Shown: one piece after another, positions 32,973 through 44,588 of the stretch
How positions within the stretch are numbered: the first letter of the stretch is position 1
Layout: each line of letters begins with the position of its first letter
DNA from: Mantamonas sphyraenae
Taxonomy: Eukaryota > CRuMs > Mantamonadidae
Direction of reading: 5' to 3'
Length of the DNA stretch: 64,000 nucleotides
Assembly: GCA_026936335.1 (NCBI GenBank)
Contig: JAPMXV010000035.1
Span: 1 to 64,000, forward strand
The notes under the pieces: generated by a model
Database searches by the model: none
What the model was told of the DNA's origin: nothing
Seen by the model: only the letters and a program-made list of their open reading frames with translations
Translations under genes and position numbers: made by a program

Positions 32973-34043
32973 ATGAGCGAGGACGCTGCTGTGAGTTCTT
33001 GGATTGCTGTGGCGATGTAGAGCGTAAAGTGGACGCGGGTTGGGTTCTGACGCCACATGTGTGTGTGTGTGTGTGTGATGTGCATGTTTGCGTTCGCAGA
33101 CATACAAGATTCAGACGAACGACGATGAGGTCATCGAGATCAGCAAGGAGATTGTGGCCATGTCGGGCACGATGACGCAGCTGGTTGAGGGTAAGTGGAC
33201 CAGAGAGAGAGAGAGAGAGAGAGAACAATCTCGCGTGATCATACAGACGAGCAGTGCGGAGGGAGAGGCGAACGGTTCAAGGCGCAGCTGACAAACGACC
33301 CCGTTCACAGAATTCGGTTCAGAAGACGCCATCCCGCTGACCAACGTGGACAGCGCCATGTTCAACAAGGTGAGTACAGCTGTGCAAATGGAACGGAGCA
33401 GTGTGGAGAGGCTGTCGGGTAGGCCTGCCGCACATGGTGTGCGTGTGGGCGGCGAAAGTGCAAGAGAAGCCGGAAATTCGGGTGTTTAGATTATGTTCCC
33501 TCTCGGCTTACAAAGAAATCGTACACACACGCGCGTTTGCGGCTTGCCACAGGTTCTGGATTATTGCAACCACAAGCTGGAGACCAAGGATGAGGAGTCC
33601 ACGTACAAGGACGCCCGCCAGGCTCTGTCGTTTAACGAATGGTACGACTTGACGTGTACGGAGGGTGGAGCATATTGAATTGTGTGGCGTGGCTGACCCC
33701 GATACACCACAGGGAGGCTGCCTACCTGGATATCACCATCCCGGAGACGTTCAAGCTGATCACGGCCGCCAACTTCTTGGACATCCAGGATCTGCTGGAC
33801 CTGGGCTGCAAGAAGATTGCCAGCCTGATGAAGGGCAAGAACCGCATGGAGATTCTGGAGACCTTTGGCTACAAGGAGGACTTCCCCGAGTCGGCGTACA
33901 CACGCATCCGCAAGGAGAACCCGTGGCTGCACAACGGTATCAAGGAGGACAAGGAAGAGGAGAAGCAGGAGGAGGGCAAGGGCAAGGAAGAGGAGACCAG
34001 CAGCAGCAGCAGCAGCTCCAACACCGAGGAGAAGGAGGAGTAA
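32973..34043 (+). CDS. SKP1-like SCF adaptor with acidic C-terminal tail
   Basis: 195-residue homologue of SKP1, which links cullin-1 to F-box proteins in SCF ubiquitin ligases. Five exons: 32973-32990 (MSEDAA), 33100-33190, 33311-33369, 33553-33641 and 33713-34043. The BTB/POZ-fold N-terminus (VIEISKEIVAMSGTM, AIPLTNVDS, VLDYCNHKLE) and the SKP1 dimerisation/F-box region (LITAANFLDIQDLLDLGCKK, LMKGKNRMEILETF) are complete. It departs from canonical SKP1 at the end: instead of finishing at ENxWCEE(K/R) it reads ENPWLHNG and continues with about 32 Lys/Glu/Ser residues. SKP1 usually ends near 160 residues. The C-terminal helix contributes to F-box binding, so this copy may prefer different partners. 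Intron positions match those of the second SKP1 at 37093 except the last. Confidence 0.92.
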
Positions 34044-34119
34044 GCAGAAACCACGCTCACCATCCCACAAGACTAAACCCAAACTAAAACAAACCCTCTT
34101 GCGGTTCGACCCAACTCTT

Positions 34120-36747
34120 TCATGTGTCCTTGTGGCGCAAATCTTGGCTCAGTCGTTCGGCCAACGACCCAAGGGTGCTGCGGTGACCTTCAGCGGTGTA
34201 CGCGCGTTGGTTGGCCACAAATGGCACGACAATGGGGCGAGGTTGCACGGTGGGAGAGAGAGCACTTGAATGCATGCGTGGCGGCGTTGACAGGCGTTCC
34301 TCAAACTCGTCTTCCTCGGCCAGCACGTTGATCCCCTCTTCTGTGGCGTTGCGTTGGTCGCGCAGCCACCTTCGCCCTGCGTTGAGTCCACTGATGCTCC
34401 CGCTGTCGCTCACGTCGCTTAGGAAACGGCTGCGCCGCAGCCGATTTCGTAGCGGCGATTCGTTGCTTGAGCGCTGGTCCACACTGGGCGATCGCGATCG
34501 TCCCGTGCTGCCCGAACCACTCCCCTGTGCACCCCCGGGCACCAGCGAATCCCCGTGTGGAGACGATACTGAGCGCATGCGGCCCTTGGTGGGGCTGTTG
34601 AGTGAAGACGACGATGATCTGCGCTTGCGCATGCGATATGGGCTCCCACTGCTGCGTCGACTGCCCCGTGTTTCTCCGCTCGCATTTCTTCCAAGGACCG
34701 GCGATCCCGCTCGCCCTGCCTGCTTGGGCGAGGAGGCTTTGCCGTTGTCCGGCTCAACAACCCCATTCTCCGACGCCTCATCAACCATACCCTCCTCTCC
34801 GCGTTGCTGCGAGGTCAAGACGGCCACACGAAGCATGGTCTGCTTTTCTCGTTCTCTGGCCTGCGACACTTGCGCTTCCAGCTCCTTGATTCGCTTGCGC
34901 TGTTTCTCGTTCTCAGCTTGCACGCGCTCCAGCGTCGCATTGGCCTCTGCATCGCTGTGCTCCATCTTTCGTGCCAGTGTCTCAAAGTTTCCGTTGACAT
35001 TTTGCTGCAACCAGGCCAGCTTGGACGTCAGATCCTGCTGGGAAGCCACGTGTGCCGCAAACGCCTCCGAGTTTTCGCCCACAGCCTCCGACCGAGCCTT
35101 TTCCACCATCTTCTGCTCCAGCGCGTCGTTCTTGAACATCAAGTTGATCATTTCGCTGTGTGTCTGCTGGTGCTGCTCCTTCAGCTGTTCGATCTCCATG
35201 CGCAACCTCTTGTTTTCATACTCGAGCTCCTGTACACGGTCGCGATTCGGCTGCTCCACAGCCTCCTTGTTTTCAGAAATGCCCACTACGTCTGTAAAGG
35301 CCACCAACGTGTCGTACTCTGCCTTGATGACCGACAGTAGAAAGCTGTAAGGCGTGTCCATGTCGATGATCGACTGAAACAGGTCGGCAAACACCTGGTA
35401 GCGGATGGGGCATGGACCTTGGTTCTTGGCCCCCTTCAGTTTCAGCGTTTCCATCACTCGGATTTCCATGTCGACCACCCTGGAGCGGAAACGCTGCATG
35501 TGCGCCGTGTCGTACTCTTCCTCCTCCCGGTCGGCCACCGTGAAGAACTGCGACGGGTGCTTGTCCTGGAATGCCCCCTCCTTCTCTGCAAAATCTTCGA
35601 TCCAATCCATAGTCGACGCTGTGGGCTGCAGCAGGCCTACAAGTGAGCCACGGCGCTTGGCCTCTCCCGCTTCCTGCCCGCCTCCGGCCAGGGCTTGCTG
35701 GCGCGATCCCGAGGCCGACTTGGCCTTCTTGTTGTGCTTTGAGGAGGTGGAAGAGGATGTGGATGCCGTGCCGTGGCCGTATCCTGAGCTGGTCTTTGAT
35801 TTGCGCCCCACCACAACGGTGTGTTTGTCGTCCACGTCTCGCTTGAGCGTGCCGATGTGCTTGCCGAACATCTGTGCAGAAAACGAGACGGAACTGGCCG
35901 AGGATTCGTCTGCAGCGCCTTTGGCTTTCGGTGTGCGAGTCTTCTTCGCACTGCGTGGGCGCAGGCTACTCTGGCGAACCTCGCCCAGTTGATGGACCTT
36001 GGTGACGTTGCGAAAGTCGTAGCTGGCGCTGGGCGGACGCGGCGTAGAGCCAGAGCGCACCTGTGCACTGCTGGGCCGCCGTGCGTTTGTGCTGTGGTTC
36101 CACGGAGGATTGGTAGACACGGGGGCGGCCTTGCGCGGTCCTGCACTTTTCGGACGTGCTTCCTTGTCCTGAGCGCCATGCTGCGAGTGTCGCCCAAAGT
36201 GGACATGTGTGAGGAACAAACAGATGTCGAAAGGTGGTAGTCGCATGGCAGATGCAGGTGCGCTGTGCCTGGCCGGGACCAGCGGCCGGTCAGCTCGGCA
36301 ACGGGTGGATTCGCAGCCGGCGCGCCAACATCGCCTCGAGCCACGTGTACAAGTGCAATGGACTGCCTACCCACGGGACAGAAGGTGCGAGAGGCGAGAG
36401 GGGAAACTGTGCGTGGGTCGGTTGAGGAAATTGCGGGCACTCACCAGCGAGCCGTAGTGGATGGTGGCAAATTCCCGGTATCCTGGCAGCTTGTCCAAAT
36501 ACTGTGAGAATTGCGGGATATACGCCGAATACTGTTCAAATGCCTCCACGCTCTTCAGCTTGGCCTGTTCGGCGTCGTCCAGTTGCTCGATGTCCTCCTC
36601 CGCGGCAGCCTTTTGCCGTGCGTGTTTGGCCGACTGAAGAGCGCGGTACTGCAGCGCATTAAAGTCGAGATAGGCAAAGTTGTGTTTCTGCAGCTCTTCG
36701 GACACTGGGTGTTGTGTAGAGCGTGCACGGTTCTGGGAGCGACGCAT
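34120..36747 (-). CDS. TSNAXIP1-like coiled-coil protein
   Basis: Predicted 783 residues from exons 36445-36747 and 34120-36168 (donor GTGAGT, acceptor GCTCAG, phase 0). A start at 36813 (MAICSGCG) would add 22 residues. The first exon encodes a charged helix (EELQKHNFAYLDFNALQYRA). Exon 2 opens with a Ser/Pro/Lys-rich linker, then a region like the TSNAXIP1 N-terminal domain: RVVDMEIRVMETLKL, RYQVFADLFQSIIDMDTPYS, FLLSVIKAEYDTLVAF. A long coiled coil follows (ELEYENKRLRMEIEQLKEQH and onward to about residue 520), then a Ser/Arg-rich tail with many SP sites. In animals TSNAXIP1 binds translin-associated factor X and is prominent in testis; homologues occur in ciliated protists. Family identity is moderate, based on domain pattern. 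It is convergent with SKP1 copy 1 (76 bases between stops). Confidence 0.65.
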
Positions 36748-36813
36748 GCTGGAGGTCGACACTTGTTTGCGCGACCGGGCGCTTGCGCAGCCGCACCCGC
36801 TGCAGATGGCCAT

Positions 36814-36999
36814 CGCCCACAAGGTTGTGGACACGCACATCCGTGGCAACACGACGAAAGGGAAGAGTGTGTGGGCGAGATTGTGGAGGGGGTGGGGGAT
36901 CGAATGCGTGGGGACAAAGCTCCGCTCGCACAGCCACCAAAACCAGAAAGTGCGTCCGGTGACACACACACACACAACACACCCCCACGACATTTGCAC

Positions 37000-37038
<39 letters not shown>

Positions 37039-37092
37039 CCACTCTGTTGTCTTGCACGTTGTGCCCATTGCTTATGCACACACACAGCAAGC
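36814..37092. promoter_or_regulatory. Intergenic region, TSNAXIP1-like/SKP1 copy 2, with CA tract
   Basis: Region between two divergent genes. It contains a long (CA)n tract at about 36962-37036 interrupted by an ACCCCCACGACATTTGC segment. The tract lies within 60-130 bases of the SKP1 start codon, so it is probably promoter or 5' leader of that gene. No coding region was found. Confidence 0.4.
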
Positions 37093-38516
37093 ATGAGCGA
37101 CAAGGTAGGTTCAGCCGCTGGCGTTTTTCCCTCGTGCACAAACTCTGCAACCACGCAGTGACGGGTCGGTGCACAGGCAGGTCGGACGCACACACGAATA
37201 ACCAGGGCCCGGCAAAATCATGGCCGCGGTGTGGATTGTGTCACCGCAGCCTTTGGGTGTGCGTCGCTGTCAGCCGCCGACGTGGTTTGTTTGTTCAGCC
37301 GCCCCGAATTCTCCAGGTGAAACACTCACACCCCAACGCCTCTTCCTCAGGTCAAGCTGCTGTCCAGCGACGAGGTGGAGTTTGAAGTGAGCCGCGCCGT
37401 GGCCGAGATGTCGGGCACTTTGCAGCATATGCTTGCCGGTATGTTACGCCTCGCCTAAACACGGCGCATTTTTTCAGCCACGCTCCGTGCATCCCGACGC
37501 ACGGTGATCACTGCATGTGGCGCGTTTCCCTCACTTGCGAGTTGAGATCATCCTCTGCGTGATCAGCCTTTGTTTCTGCCCCTACGGCGCCGCGTAACTT
37601 TCCCATCATCAACTCACCTCCTCGAGCACCATTTCCTTCCGGCTGCTTCCTGTGCGTCCGCAATGGCCCGACTGCGTCCGAAATCCCGCTGCAGATGTGG
37701 AGGAGAGCGAGGAGGCCATCCCGCTGCCCAACGTCACTGGCGAGATCCTCAAGAAGGTAGGTGAAAAGGAGAGGGAAAGAAGAGGCCCGTCTCCCCGGAA
37801 ACGCGTTTCCCTCTTTCGAAACACGCAAATCGAGCGTGGCCCTCGCGCCACGTCACTCCGTGTGACAGCCACACATGCAATTGTGCGCTCTGTGCACAGG
37901 CCACGTAACCACACACGTATTTCCGTATGGCGAAACGCCGCGTACACAGGGCATGACCTCCATGTACAGCGTGCCTTTGGCCTAGACGCACTCCCCCGGT
38001 TTGCTTCCAACTCACACGAAAATTCAATCGGCCACCCCGTTTTGTCGCCCCTGTGACAGGTCATCCAATACTGCGAGTACCACATCGAGCACCCCACCAG
38101 CGACAGTGGCGATGCCCGCGACGAGAAGTCGCTCGAGTTTGAGCCTTGGGGTATGTGTCGCCTTGCACAACCACCGCTTTTTTTTTTCGCCCTTCCCTTT
38201 GCCCTCTCGCCCCCCGTTTTGTTTTTCCCTCTGCGCATGCTCACGCTCGCCCCGCGCCGTTTCCCGCCCTCGTTGCGCACCACAAACAGACGCCGAGTTT
38301 GTCAACGTGGAGCAGGGCACTCTGTTTGAGCTCATCCTTGCCTCCAACTTCCTGGACATCAAGCCGCTGCTCGACACGACCTGCAAGAAGGTTGCCAGCA
38401 TGATCAAGGGCAAGAGCCCCGAGGAGATCCGCAAGACCTTCAACATCAAGAACGACTTTACACCCGAGGAAGAGGAACAGGTTCGCAAGGAGAACGAGTG
38501 GTGTGAGGAGCGCTAA
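37093..38516 (+). CDS. SKP1: SKP1, canonical SCF adaptor
   Basis: 159-residue SKP1 with the usual length and ending ([10 protein letters not shown]). Five exons: 37093-37104 (MSDK), 37352-37439, 37695-37756, 38060-38150 and 38290-38516; all introns GT-AG. Visible features: [20 protein letters not shown] and GTLQHML of the BTB fold, [27 protein letters not shown], then [20 protein letters not shown] and [20 protein letters not shown] for cullin and F-box contact. It should bridge CUL1 and F-box proteins such as the one predicted at 5632. The first three introns sit at the same positions as in SKP1 copy 1; the fourth is displaced by two bases. The introns of this copy are longer (139-303 nt) than those of copy 1 (71-183 nt). 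Confidence 0.95.
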
Positions 38517-38616
38517 TTTGGCCGTCTCGTGCTGCAACAACAAAACGGGGGACTTTTTGATCATCACGCCAGCCATTCCTCACCCCACACATCCCACCTC
38601 CCAGCACCTGCTCGCC

Positions 38617-40469
38617 TCAAATCGACTGCTGCTGCAGAGCTTGGAGCACTCGCTCTATGCACTCACTGTAGCTCTCGCCAAGAAGGCCGTGGTTCAGCTG
38701 CACGCTCGTTTGAAGATCACTCGCGTACACAGTCTTGTTCTTCTTGCGTTCCACCAGCTCCTTCCGGCGTCGTGCTACTGCCTTTAACTGAGCCCCTCGC
38801 TCCAGACTGTGGTATGCCGGCATCTGCGTGTGCACTGCGCATGCAGGTGCCTCAAACAGATCCAACTGCGGGTGTTGCGCTTCCTCGTCCAGCTCCGGCC
38901 CTTCCTCTACACGCGGGAACATGGGAAACCGTCGCAGCATGGCCAAGTGTGCTGCTCGAGCCTGCTTCGATCGTGCTCGCTTCTCCTTCGCCGCTGCCGC
39001 CGCTGCCTTGCGTTCCCTTTCCTTTTTGTCCTTCTCGCCACCCTCGCCACTCTTGGATGCACTGTTCGCTTCTCCACTCGATTTGCCCTTCTCTGTATGT
39101 TCCCCTTTGCTCTTGTCCCCCTTTCCAGAGCCCTTTGCCCCGTCGCCTTCTACTTCCATCCCGTTCTCCGCCCCACCCTCTGCCACAACCTCCTCCTTCT
39201 TGCCCTTCTTCTCTGCATCCTTGCCTTGAGTCTCGTCTTCTTCCTCCTCCTTCTCGTCGTTGCCGTCTTCGTCTTGCTCCCCCTTGCTGTTGGACCCACG
39301 GCGCCGCCCGCCTCGCCGTCCCCCTCGCCCCGCACCGCTTGAAGCCTTCTTCTCGGTGTCCTCTTCGCCCTCCTCGTCATCGCCTGCATTGTCCTCGTCT
39401 GCGTCCTCTTCCTCGTCGTCGTCATCATCGTCCCCTTCGTCCTCGACATCCATTTCCCCTTTGCCTCCTTTCCCTTGGCCCTTGCTTTTGCCTCCGCTCC
39501 CGCTGCTGCTTCCTTCTCCGCTGCTACTGTTACCCGACAGTTTTTCCAGCCAGTGACGTGTCGGGTGGTGTTCCAGCGTCATGTTCTTGTGCAGGGTTTC
39601 CAGCAGCACTTCCTGCAGATGATGTCGCACCGCAAACAGCATGTACCTTGCCGCATCATCGCTCACTTCCTCCACCCCTTTGCTTGATGCCACTTGCTTC
39701 ATTCTTGCTTTCAGAGGCGCTGCATCCGGCACGTACCGCGGCCGAGAGTACAGGTCGATCGTCCGCCTCTGGAACAGCTGGTCGTTGTAGATCTGCTTCG
39801 TGCCCCAGTTCGGGTGTGTTTCTACAGACGCCCCATACATGTCCGACTGTGTGTGTGTGTGTCCGCCCCGTCCATCCATGTGTCAGCGTCCCAATGTGTC
39901 GCGTGTAGGTGGGGCGTCAAAATGCGCCCTGGCCTCCTTACCCTCTGTCGTTTGCGCACTCCATCGTCTGTACCAGCACCACACAGCCCGGTGCAACGTG
40001 TATATGTGTGCATGTGTGTGTGCAAAACACCTCTGTGTGTCAGTATGCTGTCGTGCACGCACTCACATCTTGCCACCCAGCGCACTCTTCGCGACCCGGC
40101 GCGCGAAAATCGTCCTTGCCTCGCTCCCCGTAGCTGCGTGTCCTTACCTCGCGGCAGCGGGCGTTTCTTGTCACGGCCGTTTGTCACGTGTTCGTCCAGT
40201 GCGCTGCGCAGCTTCACGCTGGCCACATTCACGGGCTCGGAGGCAGAGTGTGCGTTTGCCAGCAGGCCTTTCATCAAGTAGTTGTGCAGCCGGCTCTCCT
40301 CGCCCAGCAGCTGCAGCACAATCGTGTCCAGCTCGGGCTTGGACAGCTGTGCGCTCACATACAACCGCACTGCCGTCCAGTACGTCTCAAACTTTTCCTG
40401 GCCCAGTTCGTTCAGCAGCCGCTGCTTGACGGGCAGCAGAGCCACGCGCTTCGGTCGCTGTCTGCCCAT
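38617..40469 (-). CDS. TADA1: TADA1/Hfi1, SAGA complex core subunit
   Basis: 508-residue nuclear protein. Exon 1 is 40148-40469 and exon 2 is 38617-39821 (donor GTAAGG, acceptor CTGTAG, phase 1). The N-terminus carries the SAGA-Tad1 helical pattern: LLNELGQEKFETYWTAVRLY followed by QLSKPELDTIVLQLLG and a leucine-rich helix. The middle of exon 2 has the histone-fold-like segment (VSDDAARYMLFAVRHHLQEV), which in yeast Hfi1 pairs with Taf12. About 190 residues of Lys/Glu/Asp/Gly low complexity then split the family from its C-terminal part (MPAYHSLERGAQL, KTVYASDLQTSVQLNHGLLG). TADA1 organises the SAGA coactivator core. The long charged insert explains why it exceeds the human protein (335 residues). 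Confidence 0.85.
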
Positions 40470-40579
40470 TTTGATTTGTTTGTTCCCACTGGCGCACCCG
40501 CAACACACACATCGTATGCAAGAGCCCTCCATTTGCTCGCGCTGCCTGTTGGGGTGTCTCTTGCCTGTGTGCCTGCAGC
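40470..40579. promoter_or_regulatory. Putative bidirectional promoter, TADA1/RhoGAP gene
   Basis: 110 bases between the divergent start codons of TADA1 (40469, minus) and the RhoGAP-IQ-LRR gene (40580, plus). No recognisable core promoter element. Confidence 0.35.
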
Positions 40580-43500
40580 ATGTCAACTGCTCCGTCGCAG
40601 GCACTCGAAAAAACCACACAAGGCCCCGTGACCATGGCAAACGCACTTGCCAACTTGGCCCACCTCGTGGACGCTTCATCCTCGTCTTCATCTTCGTCCT
40701 CGGGCTCGGATGGCTCACGAACAAACGCCACGGGACAGTTCTTCAACGTCGACCTCGAGACCGCCATGGAAAACTCTCTCGCCTTCAACCCCAAGGCATA
40801 CCTGCCCCTGCCCCTGCAGGACACCATGCTGTACATCGAAGCCAACGGTAGGTCCTTCCTTTCACAACCACCCTTTGCAGCAGCCTCGGTCGTACGCATG
40901 AACGGCCCCGCCCTTTTCCCCCCGTCGTTTGTGAAGCAACGCCACAATTTTCCTTCTTCGCCCGCTCTGACACCAACCACCGTTCCCGTGCCCTGCTTCC
41001 TGCACGCTGCCTCTGCACACCTGCGCCTGCCGCCTGTGTCATGACCCGCCACGCACCCACATATCGCCTCCGTGCCGCGCCCCATCGTCCCTTCCCCTCT
41101 CTGCTCCGCAGCCATGTCCACCAACCGACTCTTCACCAAGCCTCCCAAGTCCTCGCGGATCAAGAAACTCGTCGACCAGTACGAGGCCCCCGGCATGAAT
41201 CCCGACATCATGGGCACCAAGTCGCCTCATGTTGTCGCCGCCCTTATGCTCAACTTCCTCCGCGGTCTGCCCGAGCCTCTGTTCCCGCCCAAGGCGGCCA
41301 AACGCATGCTCAAAAAACTCGAGCGTGAGTTTTCCCCTCCGCCCTCACCTTCTCTCCGTCCTTTTCGCCCCGCTGTCCCGTCTCCACCCCATTCCACACA
41401 CGCTGCATCCATCCCAACCTCGCTACTTTGTGCCCCTTCCTCTCCGTGACCCTCTTCACGCCCCTGCTTCCTCTCCTCCCTGCTCTGCGCTGTCGCTCCT
41501 GCCTCGCGGGCTCCGTGAAATGCTCCCGCTCGACGCAACGCGCTCGTTCCAGCCGCGATCGCGCTCCTCCTGCACACTTCCCACTCACACCATGCCTGCC
41601 ACACGCTGCGATGTACACCCCTGCAGAGGAAGACGACAACCGTGTGCGTGCACTGGCCTTCAACGACATCCTGGCACGCAAGGTGCCGGAGCTCAACGCC
41701 ATCGTCATCGAGTCCCTCCTCTACTTCCTCCACAAGATCCTCCTGCGCCAGGGCGAGAACGGCATGGATCTGGAAACCCTTTCCAACCTGTTTGCAGACA
41801 TCTTTGTGCGCACCAAGGACAACAGTGACGAGGCCAAGGAAAACCGACGCACGTGCTTTCGCATCCTCCTCACCCTTCACAAGGTCGTCCTCATGGACCC
41901 CGAGCAACGTGCTGCCATGAGCATCCAGAACGCCTGGCGCACCAGTGTCGCCAAGCGCCAGCTGAAGATGGAACGCGGCGCAGCAGCACGCATCAGCGCA
42001 GTCGCCTGGCTCAAGGTCCGCTTCATGGTCAAGATCCACAACATGCGCCAGGAACGCATCCGCATCAAGCATGAACGCGTGGCCCAGGAGAAGGCCGCCA
42101 TCATCCTCCAGCGCAACATCAAGGGCTACGTCGTCCGCAAGTACTACCAAAGCAGCCTCAAGACAAAGCGTCTCGCTCCCGTCCGCGAGCAGACCATCAA
42201 GGCCCAGGCCCTTGCACGCGGCTTCCTCACACGCCTCCGCTACAAGCGCGGCGAGTTTGGCAAGGAACACAAGGAAGCGGTTCAGGCCGCAACACGCATC
42301 CAGGCCCTCTACCGCGGCAACAAGGGCCGCAAGCTTGCCGAGAAGGTAGAGTACGACCGCGCATGCCAGGTCATTGCCACGCGCGTGCCGGCCATGATTG
42401 AGGGCCGCCGCGCACGCCAGCGTGTCGCAGAGTTGCGCGAGAAGCAGGAGCTCGTACGCAAGGTCACCGTCATCCAGGCTCACGCACGCGGCAAGATGGC
42501 CAAGAAGCGAGCAAACCTGATCCGCAAGAGCAACCAGAAGCGTGAGGAGCGCAACGCTGCACTCAGCATCCAGCGCCGCTTCCGCAAACACCGCGCCACA
42601 AAGTCCCAGGAGGAAGCATCTGTCATGGCCAAGCTGCAGAAGAAGGCAGGCAAGGACAACTTGGTCATTGTGTGTGACAACTGCGAGGAGGATCTGGCCA
42701 CACACCACGACCTCGACACGCACAAGAATTACTGCGCCGTATGCAACGCAATCCTCCATCTGGCCCCGGCCATGAAGGCCAACAAGCGCTTCCGCATCGC
42801 CGATCGCATTCGCCACACCACCATCTCACCTGCTGCAGGCAGTTCGTCCACCGAGCCCTTCACCGCTACCGTCCTCGACTTTGCTAGCCTCGGTCTCACC
42901 CTCATGCCCAAGGGCGTGGGCACGTTTGCCATTCTCCACGAAATCGACCTCAGCAACAACCAGCTCGAGTTCTTGGATGCAGACATTGGCCAGCTCACGG
43001 GCCTGCGCAAGCTGGTGCTCAGCAACAACGAGCTCGCTCGCCTGCCCTCCACCATCGGCAACATGACCTCCCTCCAGGAGTTGGACGTCAACAACAACGC
43101 CATCAGCAGTTTGCCCGAGTCCATCGGCGGCGCCGCACGCCTGCGCGTCCTCGATCTTTCCTCCAACGAGCTCTCGACACTGCCCGAATCCATCGGCGAG
43201 CTGCGCGCCCTTCGCGAGCTCTACGTCCAGGACAACGAACTTACAGAGCTGCCGGGCACCATGCGTCAGCTCCGCAGCCTCGTACATCTCGACGCCTCCT
43301 TCAACGAGCTCTCCGAGCTCTCGCTGGGTGTATGTCGCCTCAAGGCGCTCCAGGTGCTGCTGCTCAACAACAACCGTTTGACATCTGTGGGTGGAAAGAA
43401 CGTGCGCTTCCTCTCCTCCCTGCGTGTCCTCAATGTCAATTTCAATTCCCTTGTGGCTCTGCCCGACGAACTGGAGGAGTGCAAGGCTCTGGAGGAACTG

Positions 43501-44532
43501 CACGCCTGCACAAACAACCTGGAAACCCTGCCTGCTGGACTCGCCGAGCTGCCTGCCCTGCTCAAGCTCGAGCTGGACGACAACGACATCGCCAGCGTGC
43601 CCAACCAGCTTCGCAAACTGGCCAACCAGCTCATCTCTTTCGGCTTTGCCAACAACAAGATCGTGCTGCCCTCGTCGCACAACCACTCGCCCGTGGGTAC
43701 CAAGCTCCAGTACGTGCTGGCGCGCAACCCCAAGCCCCAAGAGGACCTGGAGGCGGAGAAGAAGAAGCAGGAGGCCGAAGAGCAGAGGAAGCAGCAAGAA
43801 CGCGAACAAGAGGAACGCGAGCAGCAGAAGAAGCTGCAAGAGGCCCAAGCTGCCAAGGAGAAGGGAGAAGACGGTGAACGACGTGGCAGCAACATCGCAG
43901 AGACTCTCTTTGGCTGGTTCTCCGGAGACGACGACAAGCAGAGCCAAGCTGCAGCCGAGGCCACCACCACCACCACCAGCACAAGCACAAGCAGTGAGGG
44001 AAGCAACACTCCCACCTCGCAGCAGGTGAGCGACAAGCAGGCTGTGATTGGCGGGGCGGAGCCCATTGACGAAGAGGATGAGGAAGAGGAAGAGGACGAC
44101 GAAGCGGACGAGCAGACGCTCGCCGCAGCGAAGCAGCAGCAGGAGGACGACAAGAACGTCAACGGCTTCTTTGGCCAGTTTGTCGGAGGTGAGGGTGAGT
44201 CAAACGAGAAGCAGGTCAGCCAGGAGGATGTGGAGGAGGAGGTGCCTGTTGCCATGACCCCACAGCAGCTGGTCCCGCCTGTGATCACCACCACGCAGCC
44301 TGTGGAAGAGCCCGTGCAGAGCAGCAACAGCAACAGCAACAGCGCAGGCAACAGCACCACCCCTCGTGGTCGCAATGCACGCCCGGTTCGACGCGCACCC
44401 AACCAGCGCCCAGTGCGCATGGCACCCAATGCAGGTCCCGCTGCTCAAGCACCCGGTGCAGCTGGGGCTGGACGCGGACGTGTGGCTGTGCGTCCAGGCC
44501 AGCGCATTGCCGCTCGACCCGTGCGCCGATGA
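40580..44532 (+). CDS. RhoGAP-IQ-LRR multidomain protein
   Basis: Predicted 1,128 residues. Exons 40580-40847, 41112-41324 and 41627-44532, both introns in phase 1. Residues ~80-270 form a RhoGAP-like domain (IKKLVDQYEAPG, HVVAALMLNFLRGLPEPLFP, LNAIVIESLLYFLHKILLR, LETLSNLFADIFV). In active RhoGAPs the arginine finger lies in a GxFRxSG motif; here the matching place reads RLFTKPPKS, so the catalytic Arg seems to be lost. Residues ~300-500 contain at least five IQ-type repeats (IQNAWRTSVAKRQ, LQRNIKGYVVRKYY, IQALYRGNKGRK) for calmodulin-like light chains. A Cys/His cluster (CDNCEEDLATHH then CAVCNAILH) may bind zinc. About ten leucine-rich repeats follow (LHEIDLSNNQLEFL, LRVLDLSSNELSTL). A coiled coil, acidic stretch and Arg/Pro/Ala-rich tail close it. 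It is likely a cytoskeletal scaffold. Confidence 0.85.
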
Positions 44533-44588
44533 ACAGAAGAATTGGAACATGGAAAAAATCAAGCTTTTGATTGACTGTCTTTGCCTCG

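Noticed and set aside
36555-37193. Minus-strand frames with (VC)n repeats
   Set aside because: They are translations of the CA microsatellite in the SKP1 upstream region, with no start or domain.
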